The notes beneath the pieces were generated by a model. It saw only the letters and a list, made by a program, of their open reading frames with translations, ran no database searches and was not told the DNA's origin. From NCBI GenBank assembly GCA_934569045.1, contig CAKTJX010000003.1, forward strand, positions 1 to 64,000: 64,000 nucleotides of DNA, in the 5' to 3' direction. This stretch comes from an uncultured Oscillospiraceae bacterium (GTDB lineage: Bacteria; Bacillota; Clostridia; Oscillospirales; Oscillospiraceae). This document shows, in pieces, positions 1-7,108 of this stretch. Position numbers and translations under genes: made by a program. How positions within the stretch are numbered: position 1 is the first letter of the stretch; each line of letters opens with the position of its first letter.

Positions 1-125
1 TCCAAATAATCCAGACAGGCTAGAAGAACGGTGACTGCCGTTTCTGGTGGCAACTCTTTGATAAGCTGCCGCCGCTCTGTTTTCAGTTTGAACCAGCTCG
101 GGTGTTTATTACTGCACTTTGCCAT
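1..125 (-). CDS. Hypothetical protein, N-terminal 41 residues only
   Basis: The gene runs off the left edge, so only the first 41 codons are visible. It begins with ATG at 125 and reads MAKCSNKHPSWFKLKTE..., a short basic protein with a WFKL motif near the start. Small proteins opening like this are common in phage and conjugative-element gene sets, but I do not recognise the family with certainty. It begins 3 nt after the stop of the HTH gene at 129-374, so the two are probably co-transcribed on the minus strand. No function is proposed. Confidence 0.55.
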   Translation of the reverse strand, partial: MAKCSNKHPSWFKLKTERRQLIKELPPETAVTVLLACLDYL

Positions 126-128
126 GGG

Positions 129-374
129 TCAAGCCTCTTGGTTCCGCTCCAAAAAGTAGCGAGCATAGCTGACCGGCTCCTGGTATCGGTTACGCCCCGC
201 CACCATTTCCCGGCGAATAGGGTAGCCTGCTGATTTCAACTCTGAAATCCGGGCGGACAGACGGGCAATGCCATAATCCTGCATGGCCTCTGCCTGGGTC
301 AGACTGCCCACTTCCTTCAAATGGCGTAAAATCCTTTCATGCTGGGTCACGAGTGGCGGCCACCTTTCCCGCAT
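129..374 (-). CDS. Small helix-turn-helix DNA-binding protein of a mobile element
   Basis: With ATG at 374 the product is about 81 residues. It contains a winged-helix-like stretch, TQHERILRHLKEVGSLTQAEA, followed by a second helix (ARLSARISELKSAGYPI) and a basic RREMVAGRNRY wing. This pattern is typical of the small MarR/wHTH-like proteins in phage and ICE modules. An upstream in-frame start at 515 would overlap the next gene completely, so I prefer 374, which leaves a 38-nt overlap with the gene at 337-552. The protein likely binds DNA; its target cannot be read from the sequence. Membership of the mobile element is inferred from the tRNA fragment at 1158-1202. Confidence 0.6.
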   Translation of the reverse strand: MRERWPPLVTQHERILRHLKEVGSLTQAEAMQDYGIARLSARISELKSAGYPIRREMVAGRNRYQEPVSYARYFLERNQEA

Positions 375-552
375 TTCGCAGGCACTCGGCCTCGATGGCG
401 GCAATGTACTGCGGCGCATTGATGTAAAACCGATTCCCAACTTGGAAGCCCGGGACAATTCCTTTCTGAATGTCTTTCCGAATTGCAGTAATGGATTTGA
501 TCCCACGGTTTGCAAATTGCGGGACGCTTTGATACTCTGTGTTTCCCTTCAT
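337..552 (-). CDS. Small excisionase-like DNA-binding protein
   Basis: This 71-residue protein starts at ATG 552 behind a clear AAGGAG ribosome site. The sequence SVPQFANRGIKSITAIRKDI followed by GIVPGFQVGNRFYINAPQYIAAIEAE resembles the helix-turn-helix and beta-hairpin (KIPGFKVGNRWRI-like) of excisionase/MerR-type small regulators. It is the first gene of the three-gene minus-strand set 552-1. A recombination-directionality or regulatory role in an integrated element would fit its place near an attachment site, but this is inference from size and motif. Confidence 0.55.
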   Translation of the reverse strand: MKGNTEYQSVPQFANRGIKSITAIRKDIQKGIVPGFQVGNRFYINAPQYIAAIEAECLRNAGKVAATRDPA

Positions 553-1157
553 GGTTTTCAGCTCCTTTGCGGTGTCAAATTTCGTTTTCTGTTCTTTTTG
601 ATCGATCTGGGCTTATATTAGCACAAATAAGCGAATATGTAAATATGCCAAAAAGTTATGACTATGGTAATATTTTTATGTAACTGTGGTTAATATGAAA
701 AAAATAGTTTGAAAAACTACGTTTTTCAAAAATGAATAAAATGTTAATAAGAGAAAAGACCTCGATATGGTATGAGGGGGCAGAAGGAAAATACGCTAGG
801 GAATTGCGCTCATTTTCGTCAGCAGGAAACTGGCTGCAAATTGGGTGGAAAAATATTTCCACAAATGGAAATATTTTGCTATTACTGTTATTCGCACAAA
901 AATTCGATTTTGTGCAATCTGTAGAAAAAACATTCCCGTGTACATGAATTCACAAGTACATGGGAATGCGGCCTTATAGTTAAGAAGAACCCCCAGGAAA
1001 ATGTCTACCCGTTGTCTACCGGATTTTGAAAAAGATAAAAACTGATAAAATTTGATAGTAACTTTTCTTTTCAATTTTCATATTAAATTTCGTAGAATAC
1101 ACGATTTTTCTAACAATAGCAATAGAAAAACGCAGATAAAAACCGCCAGGGCCAACC
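553..1157. other. Gene-free AT-rich end of the integrated element
   Basis: No convincing gene is present. The base composition is clearly more AT-rich than the chromosome to the right. The stretch contains the upstream region of the minus-strand gene at 552, three consecutive hairpins (852-969) and the tandem 8-mer TGTCTACC at about 1003-1020. Such short direct repeats beside an att core often serve as arm-type integrase sites. The integrase gene itself is not in the window. Confidence 0.5.
852..969. repeat. Three consecutive inverted repeats near the element end
   Basis: Three palindromes follow each other. The first is AATATTTCC/GGAAATATT (852-860 with 867-875). The second is GCACAAAA/TTTTGTGC (894-901 with 908-915). 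The third is CATTCCCGTGTAC paired with GTACATGGGAATG, about 933-969. None is followed by a run of T, so they are not obvious terminators. Their spacing of about 40 nt and their position 190-300 nt from the tRNA-derived core suggest protein-binding or recombination sites. Confidence 0.6.
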
Positions 1158-1202
1158 CTCGTAATGAGAAGGTCGCCTGTTCGAGTCAGGTCACTAGCTC
1201 CA
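1158..1202 (+). other. tRNA-Thr(CGT) 3' fragment, putative attachment site (attR)
   Basis: The 45 bases contain an anticodon loop CTCGTAA, a complete T-arm (GCCTG TTCGAGT CAGGT), the acceptor 3' strand CACTAGC, discriminator T and CCA. No matching D-arm or 5' acceptor strand lies upstream, so this is not a functional tRNA. A lone tRNA 3' end followed by a native terminator is the usual product of integration by a tyrosine recombinase into a tRNA gene. The chromosomal side is to the right and the element lies to the left. Confidence 0.75.
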
Positions 1203-1205
1203 TAA

Positions 1206-1245
1206 AAGCCGCCGCTTTGCTGTCAAAAGTGGCGGTTTTTCTTAC
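1206..1245 (+). terminator. Terminator of the interrupted tRNA-Thr
   Basis: An 11-bp stem (GCCGCCGCTTT pairing with AAAGTGGCGGT, with two G-T pairs) is followed by TTTTT. It stands 4 nt after the CCA of the tRNA fragment, as expected for the original tRNA transcript. Confidence 0.8.
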
Positions 1246-1324
1246 TTTTTAACATAAATAAATCCCGCCCGGTTTGACCAAGGAATATAGTGTGAACAGA
1301 TAGAAGGTGCAGGGAGTCATTGCA

Positions 1325-1597
1325 ATGGATGATTTGGAAAGATTTTTGAATGCACAAAGAAAGGACCCCGAATTTGCGGCAGAGTACGAAGCCCTTCAGC
1401 CGGAGTACGAGGCGATTCGGGCGGTTATTGGAGCCAGAATTGAGCGCCACATGACTCAGAAGCAGCTTGCTGAAAAGACGGGGATTCGGCAATCCAATAT
1501 CAGCCGAATTGAGAATGGAACCAGCAGCCCCACGGTGGAGACGCTTGCCGGAATTGCGGCGGGGATGGGCAAAAAATTAAAGATCGAATTTGTCTGA
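1325..1597 (+). CDS. XRE-family HTH regulator, HigA-like antitoxin without toxin
   Basis: The product is 90 residues, starting at ATG 1325 with GGGAG about 8 nt upstream. The N-terminal half (RKDPEFAAEYEALQPEYEAIRAVI) is the helical region seen in HigA/RelB-type antitoxins. The C-terminal half is a classical HTH_3 (MTQKQLAEKTGIRQSNISRI...PTVETLAGIAAGMGKKLKI). In HigBA modules the toxin normally precedes the antitoxin, but only about 80 nt separate this gene from the tRNA terminator, and no RelE-type toxin is present on either side. It is probably an orphan regulator or antitoxin left at an integration hot spot. Confidence 0.8.
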   Translation: MDDLERFLNAQRKDPEFAAEYEALQPEYEAIRAVIGARIERHMTQKQLAEKTGIRQSNISRIENGTSSPTVETLAGIAAGMGKKLKIEFV

Positions 1598-1615
1598 AAA
1601 TCCCCCTTTTGATAG

Positions 1616-1942
1616 GGCAGGAATCGTCTGCATCATGCGGGACTGACGGGGCCGCCGCTTGTGTATGCCGCCGAGAAAAATGGGGTTTTCCTTGGCTATG
1701 TGATCTATCACGCGTACGACGAGGAAAGCGTAGAAATTGGCTGGGTGCTGCTCCCGGAATATTGGGGGCAGGGCTACGCGTTGGCGCTGACAGACCGGAT
1801 GATCAGCTGGGCACGGCAGGAGCAGAAAAGCGTCGTGATTGAGTGCGCTCCGGCACAGGAAGCAACAAAGCGGATCGCAGTCAAAAAGGGGTTCCGCGAC
1901 TGCGGGATCTGTGACGGATTAGCTGTGTATCGACTATCGTAA
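1616..1942 (+). pseudogene. GNAT N-acetyltransferase, 5' truncated
   Basis: The frame encodes the C-terminal part of a GNAT acetyltransferase: the beta4 strand VEIGWVLLPEYW, the acetyl-CoA pyrophosphate loop WGQGYA with its following helix, and the C-terminal AVKKGF...YRLS. It has no ATG with a ribosome site. Homologous-looking sequence continues upstream of the first GTG (1661), but tandem in-frame stops (TGA 1610, TAG 1613) end it at about 27 residues before the core, so beta1 and alpha1-2 are missing. It lies 18 nt after the HTH gene. The loss probably accompanied rearrangement next to the attachment site. Translation from GTG 1661 cannot be excluded. Confidence 0.7.
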
Positions 1943-1982
1943 GCGAAACCATTTCTCTGGAAAGATTGCAAGGAGGAAGACC

Positions 1983-2501
1983 ATGACAGATAAAGAACTG
2001 ATTACCCTCGCCCAAAACGCAGGCTTTGAAGCGGCGGTGCTGGACACTGCGCAGGTGCCTGTGGATGGAAAATTCCGGGGCTTTTGTGAGGAAAACCGCT
2101 GCGGGCAGTATGGTGCCAACTATTCCTGCCCGCCGAGCTGCGGCAGCGTGGAACAGATGTGGGAGAAAATCCACGCCGGCACAAGGGCCCTGGTGCTGAA
2201 AAGCACCTGGCCCATTGAGAGCTATGCCGATACCGCTGCCATCATCCACGGCAAGCAGACCCACAACCACCGGATGCTGCGCCTGAATGAAGCCCTGTGC
2301 GGGCTCTGCGTCGGCGGGAGCTGCTGCTGCCTGTGCACCCCCTGCCGCATGAAGACCGGGGAACCCTGCCTCTACCCGGAGCTGCGCTTCAGCTGCATGT
2401 CCGCTTACTGCGTGGATGTGGCGGCGCTGGTGGAAAAATGCGGAATCGAATTCTCCTGGGACACAAAATGCCTGTCGGTTTTCAGCATGATTGTTCTATA
2501 A
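1983..2501 (+). CDS. DUF2284 cysteine-rich metal-binding protein
   Basis: The 172-residue protein starts at ATG 1983 after an AGGAGG-type site (GGAGGAAGACC). It has the DUF2284 pattern: an N-terminal C...CGQYGANYSCPPSCG segment (residues about 39-60), then GGSCCCLCTPCRMKTGEPCLYPELRFSCM and a C-terminal sheet. More than a dozen cysteines suggest an iron-sulfur or other metal centre. The family is common in anaerobes and has no settled function. The gene appears monocistronic, with a strong hairpin directly after its stop codon. Confidence 0.85.
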   Translation: MTDKELITLAQNAGFEAAVLDTAQVPVDGKFRGFCEENRCGQYGANYSCPPSCGSVEQMWEKIHAGTRALVLKSTWPIESYADTAAIIHGKQTHNHRMLRLNEALCGLCVGGSCCCLCTPCRMKTGEPCLYPELRFSCMSAYCVDVAALVEKCGIEFSWDTKCLSVFSMIVL

Positions 2502-2546
2502 AAACGCCCCTGTTTCTGCCATGTGCGGAAACAGGGGCGTTCTTAT
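2501..2546. terminator. Bidirectional terminator
   Basis: The perfect 14-bp arms AACGCCCCTGTTTC (2503-2516) and GAAACAGGGGCGTT (2529-2542) end the DUF2284 gene. They also lie just downstream of the minus-strand gene that stops at 2574. Confidence 0.85.
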
Positions 2547-2573
2547 GCGAATCTACAACCGCGCCCGGCAATT

Positions 2574-4139
2574 TTATTCCTCCGCCAGCTGCTCCACAGG
2601 CTTGCGCTCCATCGGAATCTCCCGGTAGGCATCCAGGGTCTTCCGCGCCTCTGCCTCGGAAATGGTCTTGATGATCTTGGTATTCCCCAGGCTCAGGCCC
2701 CAGGCATCGTTGGCAGCGTCATATACCACGCACTGCTGAACTACCAGGCTGGCATCCTCCATGGTATAGAAGGTATAGAGCCTGTAGGCCTCCCCCACTT
2801 CCTGGTAGGTTCCCAGCACGTTGCCCTCATACAGCTTCACTTCCCCGCTGATGCCGACCATGTCCTTCTCCCGCAGGCCCACGAAGGTGGTCTTGTCGTC
2901 CCGCATGGTGTAAAGGGATGGATTCTCTCCGTTCTGCCAGAAGATGCACTCTTCCTGCCCGTCCCCATTCAGGTCCAGCAGGCAGTATTCCGTTGCCCCA
3001 GACACCTTGCGGAGCTGGTCGTAGCTGTCCTGCCGGAAGGGATCGTCCTGGTTCAGCATGGCGTCATATTCCGTATCCGCCTGTTGGATCAGAGGAAGCA
3101 CATTGTCCATGTCCGGCTTCTTCGGCTGAATGGAGAAATCGATGTGCTCGGCCAGCCATTCGATGTCCTGGTCAGACATTTTCTCCCAGGGACCGTCTCC
3201 GGCATTCAAACAGTATTCCGGCACAAAGCGTGCGGAAAGGAATGCATCCTCCCGGTCACAAATCAGGTATCCGAAGTTGTTAGAATGCTCTGCACTGACA
3301 GCCACCGCAACCAGAATTTTCAGGCCGTCACTCCGGGTATATACCCACTCTCTTGCGTTTGAAGCATTGTCCGCCACAAAAAAGTTTGTATTCATGTATC
3401 CTTTTTTCGCATAAGAGAGCACAATGTTCGATGGATTTTCCCATGTATACGCCGAATCTGTTGTGTGGAAGTCCACAGAGAAATCACAATTCCCACACTC
3501 GTAAAACGTGCATAGCCGCAGGTCCTTCCGTTCTTCCGCATCGCGGATAAGCGGTGCTTGGATGCCAACCGCATTCCAGCCAAGCTCCCAGTCGTAGTAA
3601 TTCACAGTAGCCTTTCTGCCCAGAAGCTTCAGGCCGTATTTCCGCGCGATCTCATCCAGCTTATCCACCATTTCCTGGGAATACACATCATAGGCCGCGT
3701 ATTTCTCCGGCACCTGGAAGGAATTCTTGGATGCCAAGTAGATATCCCCATTCGGGTCATAGTCCTTGCGGAACTGATACCATTCCAGCGCCGCCTGCTG
3801 CTCCGGGGTGTCCCGGAAGCCCTGGAGGGACAGGACGGTTTTCGTCACCGTCTGGGCCGCATGGCGCTGTCCCTCCGCGTCAATCCAGGCGGGGGCCGTT
3901 GTCTGGTATTCGTCCAGTTTCAGATCTTTCGTACTGAGGGCCGCTATGGCGCAGCCCATAAAAGCGGCCATTGCGGTAATAATCGCCGCGATCAAAAGGG
4001 TCTTCTTGTAATTCATAGTCCGTTTCCTTTCCGCAGGCTGGTGACCGGACGCGGACAGGATATTTTGCAGCAAGGCATCCTTTTCCTCCTGGGTGAGCAC
4101 CACAGAATCAAAGGCTTTCCGAATGTTCTGTTCTTTCAT
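2574..4139 (-). CDS. Single-pass membrane protein, probable anti-sigma partner with large extracytoplasmic domain
   Basis: The 521-residue protein has a cytoplasmic N terminus (MKEQNIRKAFDSVVLTQEEK), one membrane segment (about residues 47-68, LLIAAIITAMAAFMGCAIAAL) and a long external part. Near the C-terminal third is YCLLDLNGDGQEECIFW, a DxNGDGxxE calcium-loop motif like those of FG-GAP/VCBS proteins. The start codon overlaps the stop of the ECF sigma gene by 4 nt (ATGA), so the two are translationally coupled. This layout is typical of ECF sigma factors with membrane anti-sigma factors. I see no classical zinc-binding ZAS motif, so the anti-sigma role is inferred from context. Confidence 0.7.
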   Translation of the reverse strand: MKEQNIRKAFDSVVLTQEEKDALLQNILSASGHQPAERKRTMNYKKTLLIAAIITAMAAFMGCAIAALSTKDLKLDEYQTTAPAWIDAEGQRHAAQTVTKTVLSLQGFRDTPEQQAALEWYQFRKDYDPNGDIYLASKNSFQVPEKYAAYDVYSQEMVDKLDEIARKYGLKLLGRKATVNYYDWELGWNAVGIQAPLIRDAEERKDLRLCTFYECGNCDFSVDFHTTDSAYTWENPSNIVLSYAKKGYMNTNFFVADNASNAREWVYTRSDGLKILVAVAVSAEHSNNFGYLICDREDAFLSARFVPEYCLNAGDGPWEKMSDQDIEWLAEHIDFSIQPKKPDMDNVLPLIQQADTEYDAMLNQDDPFRQDSYDQLRKVSGATEYCLLDLNGDGQEECIFWQNGENPSLYTMRDDKTTFVGLREKDMVGISGEVKLYEGNVLGTYQEVGEAYRLYTFYTMEDASLVVQQCVVYDAANDAWGLSLGNTKIIKTISEAEARKTLDAYREIPMERKPVEQLAEE

Positions 4140-4624
4140 TCCAAATCACCGCCTAACATGGATTTTAATTGTTTTCGGGCACGGGCCAGCCGGGTGCGCA
4201 CCGTGGGCTGGGGGCAATGCAGATATTGAGCGATCTCGGCGGTGGAGTACCCCTCGTAATAATAGAGATAGACCGCCGCCTTGTAGTCCGCGGGCAGGCG
4301 CAGAATGGCCTCCAATACCGGGTTCTCCCCGCATTCCTGGGCCGCCGCCAGCTCTGCGTGGTCATCCAGGTTTTCGTCCTTCCTGTAGAGCCGTTTCAGC
4401 TGGTCCTTGCACAGGTTGGAGGCCGTCACAATGAGCCAGGCTTTTTCGTGCCGTGGATTCTCAAAGTTCTTCCCGGAGCCGATGAGCCGCAGGAATGTCT
4501 CCTGGGCCATGTCCTCCGCTTCCGGTTTATTCCGCATAAAGGAATAGCAGACACGGTAAACCGTATCGATTTGACGATGATATATTTCCGTGATTTCTTT
4601 GTCCGTACGCAGCAAAGAAGTCAT
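4136..4624 (-). CDS. ECF RNA polymerase sigma factor
   Basis: This is a sigma-70 family protein of about 162 residues. Region 2 is IYHRQIDTVYRVCYSFMRNK...AEDMAQETFLRL. Region 4 is LPADYKAAVYLYYYEGYSTAEIAQ...PTVRTRLARARKQLK. The ATG at 4624 lies 8 nt after AGGAGG, which favours it over the GTG nine bases upstream. Regions 1 and 3 are missing, as in all ECF factors. The upstream DNA carries an ECF-type promoter (4650-4676), suggesting that the factor transcribes its own operon. Confidence 0.92.
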   Translation of the reverse strand: MTSLLRTDKEITEIYHRQIDTVYRVCYSFMRNKPEAEDMAQETFLRLIGSGKNFENPRHEKAWLIVTASNLCKDQLKRLYRKDENLDDHAELAAAQECGENPVLEAILRLPADYKAAVYLYYYEGYSTAEIAQYLHCPQPTVRTRLARARKQLKSMLGGDLE

Positions 4625-4649
4625 GGTCATCACCTCCTCTCACATCGAA

Positions 4650-4676
4650 TACGACTTACGCTGCAAAAATGTTTCA
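4650..4676 (-). promoter_or_regulatory. ECF-type autoregulatory promoter
   Basis: On the minus strand TGAAAC (4676-4671) is followed after 17 nt by CGTA (4653-4650), close to the SigW-type pattern TGAAAC-N16-CGTA. It stands about 25 nt before the ECF gene. Confidence 0.6.
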
Positions 4677-4725
4677 CAATATTTTATCATCCGGCCCGAG
4701 ACTGCGCAAGGAGAATAGTTTTTTG

Positions 4726-4754
4726 TGGACAAATGCCCGTCAGTGTGATACAAT
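4726..4754 (+). promoter_or_regulatory. Promoter of the AGCS symporter gene
   Basis: TGGACA and TACAAT are separated by 17 nt, with the predicted start about 30 nt before the GTG start codon. Confidence 0.6.
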
Positions 4755-4789
4755 GGTCCCCGACTTGCGAAAAAGAGAGGAAGAATGTT

Positions 4790-6178
4790 GTGGAAACCAT
4801 TGCGCAGATCAATTCCGTGGTGAACAACTTTGTTTGGGGCGTCCCCGCCATGGTTTGTATTGTGGGAGTGGGCCTTTGGCTCAGCTTCCGGACGAAATTT
4901 ATCCAGATCCGCCGCTTCGGCACCTCCATGCGGGAGACCTTCGGGCGGATGTTCCACCGGACCGATGCCGCCGAGGGTGCCGTCACCCCCTTCCAGGCGG
5001 TGTGCACCGCTCTGGCTGCCACGGTGGGCACCGGAAATATCGCCGGAGTGGCCGGAGCCATCGCCATTGGCGGCCCCGGCGCGGTGTTCTGGATGTGGTG
5101 CAGCGCGCTGCTCGGCATGTGCACCAAGTTTGCCGAGGTGACCCTGGCTGTCCACTTCCGGGAAAAGAACCGGGACGGGGACTGGGTCGGCGGCCCCATG
5201 TACTATATTAAAAACGGCCTGTCCAAAAAATGGCGGTTCCTGGCTGTGATTTACGCGGTGCTGGGGGTGCTGACGGTCTTCGGCACCGGCAACGCCACCC
5301 AGGTCAACGCCATCATCACCGCCGTTGACACGGCGCTCCTGAATTTCCACCTGATCACCCCCCATGCCACCTCCACATTGAACCTGGTCATCGGCATCTG
5401 CATCGCCCTGCTGGTGGCTCTGGTGCTGGTGGGCGGCCTGAAGCGCATCGGAAACGTGGCAGAAAAGCTGGTGCCCTTTATGGCCCTGGTCTATGTGGTC
5501 ATGGGTCTGGGGGTTCTGCTTCTGAACCTGAACCGGGTGCCGGAGGTGTTCTCCTCCATTGTAAAGGGCGCGTTCACCCCCTCCGCCGTCACAGGCGGCG
5601 CGGTGGGCAGCATGTTCCTGTGCATAAAGAAGGGTGTTTCCCGTGGCATCTTCTCCAATGAGGCCGGTCTCGGCACCGGCTCCATCGCCCACGCGGCCTC
5701 GGATGTGGACGACCCCATCCGGCAGGGCTACTTCGGCATCTTCGAGGTCTTCACGGACACCATTCTGATCTGCTCCATGACCGCTTTCGTCATCCTGATC
5801 AGCGGCGAGAACATCGCCTACGGCAGCGCTGCCGGCGCGGAGCTGACCATCGGCGGCTTTACAGCGGTTTATGGCAGCTGGGCCTCCCTGCTGGCGGCGG
5901 TAGCCATGTGCTGCTTCGCCTTCTCCACCATCATCGGCTGGGGCCTGTACGGCACCCGCTGCCTGGAATTTCTGGTGGGCTCCAAGGCCAACCGCGGCTT
6001 TATGATTGTCTATTCCTTCGTAGCCATCGTGGGCGCGACCATGGACCTGGGGTTGCTGTGGGACATTGCCGATACCTTCAACGGCATGATGGTCATTCCC
6101 AACCTGATCGCCCTGTTCCTGCTCTCCGGCACGGTGGTGAAGCTGGCACGCGGGAAAGACGATGCTCGCCTTTCGTGA
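4790..6178 (+). CDS. AGCS (AlsT-type) sodium:alanine/glycine symporter
   Basis: The 462-residue integral membrane protein imports alanine, glycine or related amino acids with Na+. It carries the family signature ALAATVGTGNIAGVAGAIAIGGPGA near residue 75, the conserved IFSNEAGLGTGSIAHAA segment and about ten hydrophobic helices. The start is GTG 4790, placed about 7 nt after AGAGAGGAAG. The ATG a few bases earlier is out of frame. The stop codon TGA lies inside the first TGAAAT unit of an intergenic hairpin repeat, so the last residues (DARLS) may be repeat-derived. It has its own promoter and terminator. Confidence 0.92.
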   Translation: METIAQINSVVNNFVWGVPAMVCIVGVGLWLSFRTKFIQIRRFGTSMRETFGRMFHRTDAAEGAVTPFQAVCTALAATVGTGNIAGVAGAIAIGGPGAVFWMWCSALLGMCTKFAEVTLAVHFREKNRDGDWVGGPMYYIKNGLSKKWRFLAVIYAVLGVLTVFGTGNATQVNAIITAVDTALLNFHLITPHATSTLNLVIGICIALLVALVLVGGLKRIGNVAEKLVPFMALVYVVMGLGVLLLNLNRVPEVFSSIVKGAFTPSAVTGGAVGSMFLCIKKGVSRGIFSNEAGLGTGSIAHAASDVDDPIRQGYFGIFEVFTDTILICSMTAFVILISGENIAYGSAAGAELTIGGFTAVYGSWASLLAAVAMCCFAFSTIIGWGLYGTRCLEFLVGSKANRGFMIVYSFVAIVGATMDLGLLWDIADTFNGMMVIPNLIALFLLSGTVVKLARGKDDARLS

Positions 6179-6268
6179 AATTCTGCCCAGGGCTTGGTGA
6201 AATCCGATTGAGAATCGAGTGAAATCGCCCTTGCGGGCGGATGCGGTGTCCTTTCGGGACGAATAAAA
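6174..6268 (+). repeat. TGAAATC-hairpin repeat, copy A
   Basis: Units of GTGAAAT(C/T) alternate with short stems: CTGCCCAGGGCTTG, CGATTGAGAATCG, GCCCTTGCGGGC and GTCCTTTCGGGAC. Related copies lie at 14272-14335, 24621-24714 and 37003-37113. This copy contains the stop codon of the symporter gene. Confidence 0.8.
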
Positions 6269-6273
6269 TCATA

Positions 6274-6317
6274 ATGAACACGCCGCGGCTTGCCTTGCGG
6301 CGTGTTCATTCTTTTTC
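6274..6317 (+). terminator. Terminator after the symporter
   Basis: GAACACGCCGC (6276-6286) pairs with GCGGCGTGTTC (6297-6307) and is followed by ATTCTTTTT. Confidence 0.85.
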
Positions 6318-6363
6318 GGGAGTAAAACAGAAAATCGTGTAAAAACTATTGTTACAGAATCCC

Positions 6364-6392
6364 TTGACGTGGGTGACATAACAGCGTATAAT
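6364..6392 (+). promoter_or_regulatory. Promoter of the 6457-9244 operon
   Basis: TTGACG and a perfect TATAAT are separated by 17 nt. The first gene starts about 60 nt downstream. Confidence 0.8.
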
Positions 6393-6456
6393 AAGGAAAA
6401 GTGAGACAAATTCCTTTTCGATACTACAGAACAGAAAGACAGGAGCGGCCCACAGT

Positions 6457-7104
6457 ATGGTGAAATGGAATATTCAGCGTTTCTTTGCGGCATTTTGCGG
6501 GCTGTGCGCCTTATGTTTGGGGCTTTGGGGGGTGCGGACCGCGGCCACAGCCCCGGACCGGCCCCCGGTTCTTCTCCGGGAGAGCCCGGAGGCAAGGGAG
6601 ACCGCCCAGGCCATGCTGGACGCCCTGTGCCAGGGCGATCTGGAGGCCGTTTCGCGGCATCTTTCCGGCACCCCCGCGCTGACCCAGCCCGGGAACGGGG
6701 GCGAAGCCTCCCGCCGCATCTGGCAGGCCTATGTGGACTCCATGACCTATCAGTTTACCAGCCCACTCTATGGCACCAGCCAGGGGCCCGCCATCGATGT
6801 CCAGGTAGATGCCCTGGACGTAACCACCCTGACAGACCGGATTCAGGCGCTGGTTCCGGGGCTTCTGCGCCGGCACATTGCCCAGGCCAAGGATATTTCG
6901 GAAATCTACGACAGCGGCAACGGCTACCGCCAGGACCTGGTGGATCAGGTTCTCCTGGAGGCCATTGACGCGGCCCTGAAAGAAGGCCCCGCCACCCACC
7001 GGACAGAGCTGACCCTGACCCTGCGCTATCAAGCGAAAGATTGGTATGTCCTGCCGGATAACGCCCTGATTCTCCTGATCAGCGGCAGCGAAATCGGAGC
7101 GTAA
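6457..7104 (+). CDS. Membrane-anchored protein of unknown function
   Basis: The 215-residue protein has an N-terminal signal anchor (FFAAFCGLCALCLGLWGV) and an external domain. Its start, ARETAQAMLDALCQGDLEAVSRHL, resembles the first helices of NTF2/SnoaL-like folds. The C-terminal strand reads LTLTLRYQAKDWYVLPDNALILLI, as in the last strand of such domains. I do not recognise a specific family. It is the first gene of a three-gene operon with a phosphodiester glycosidase-domain protein (4-nt gap) and an Lgt-like protein, so an envelope-related function is likely. Confidence 0.75.
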   Translation: MVKWNIQRFFAAFCGLCALCLGLWGVRTAATAPDRPPVLLRESPEARETAQAMLDALCQGDLEAVSRHLSGTPALTQPGNGGEASRRIWQAYVDSMTYQFTSPLYGTSQGPAIDVQVDALDVTTLTDRIQALVPGLLRRHIAQAKDISEIYDSGNGYRQDLVDQVLLEAIDAALKEGPATHRTELTLTLRYQAKDWYVLPDNALILLISGSEIGA

Positions 7105-7108
7105 GCCC

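Noticed and set aside
796..1074. Possible small minus-strand gene in the element end
   Set aside because: There is no ribosome site, the composition is Phe-rich from AT-rich DNA, and it crosses all three hairpins.
1609..1842. Alternative plus-strand frame overlapping the acetyltransferase remnant
   Set aside because: It is Arg/Ala/Gly-rich out-of-frame sequence; the GNAT motif lies in the other frame.
4640..5692. Long minus-strand frame opposite the AGCS symporter gene
   Set aside because: It is rich in Gly/His/Gln with no domain, lacks a ribosome site and mirrors a high-GC coding strand. It is a shadow of the symporter.
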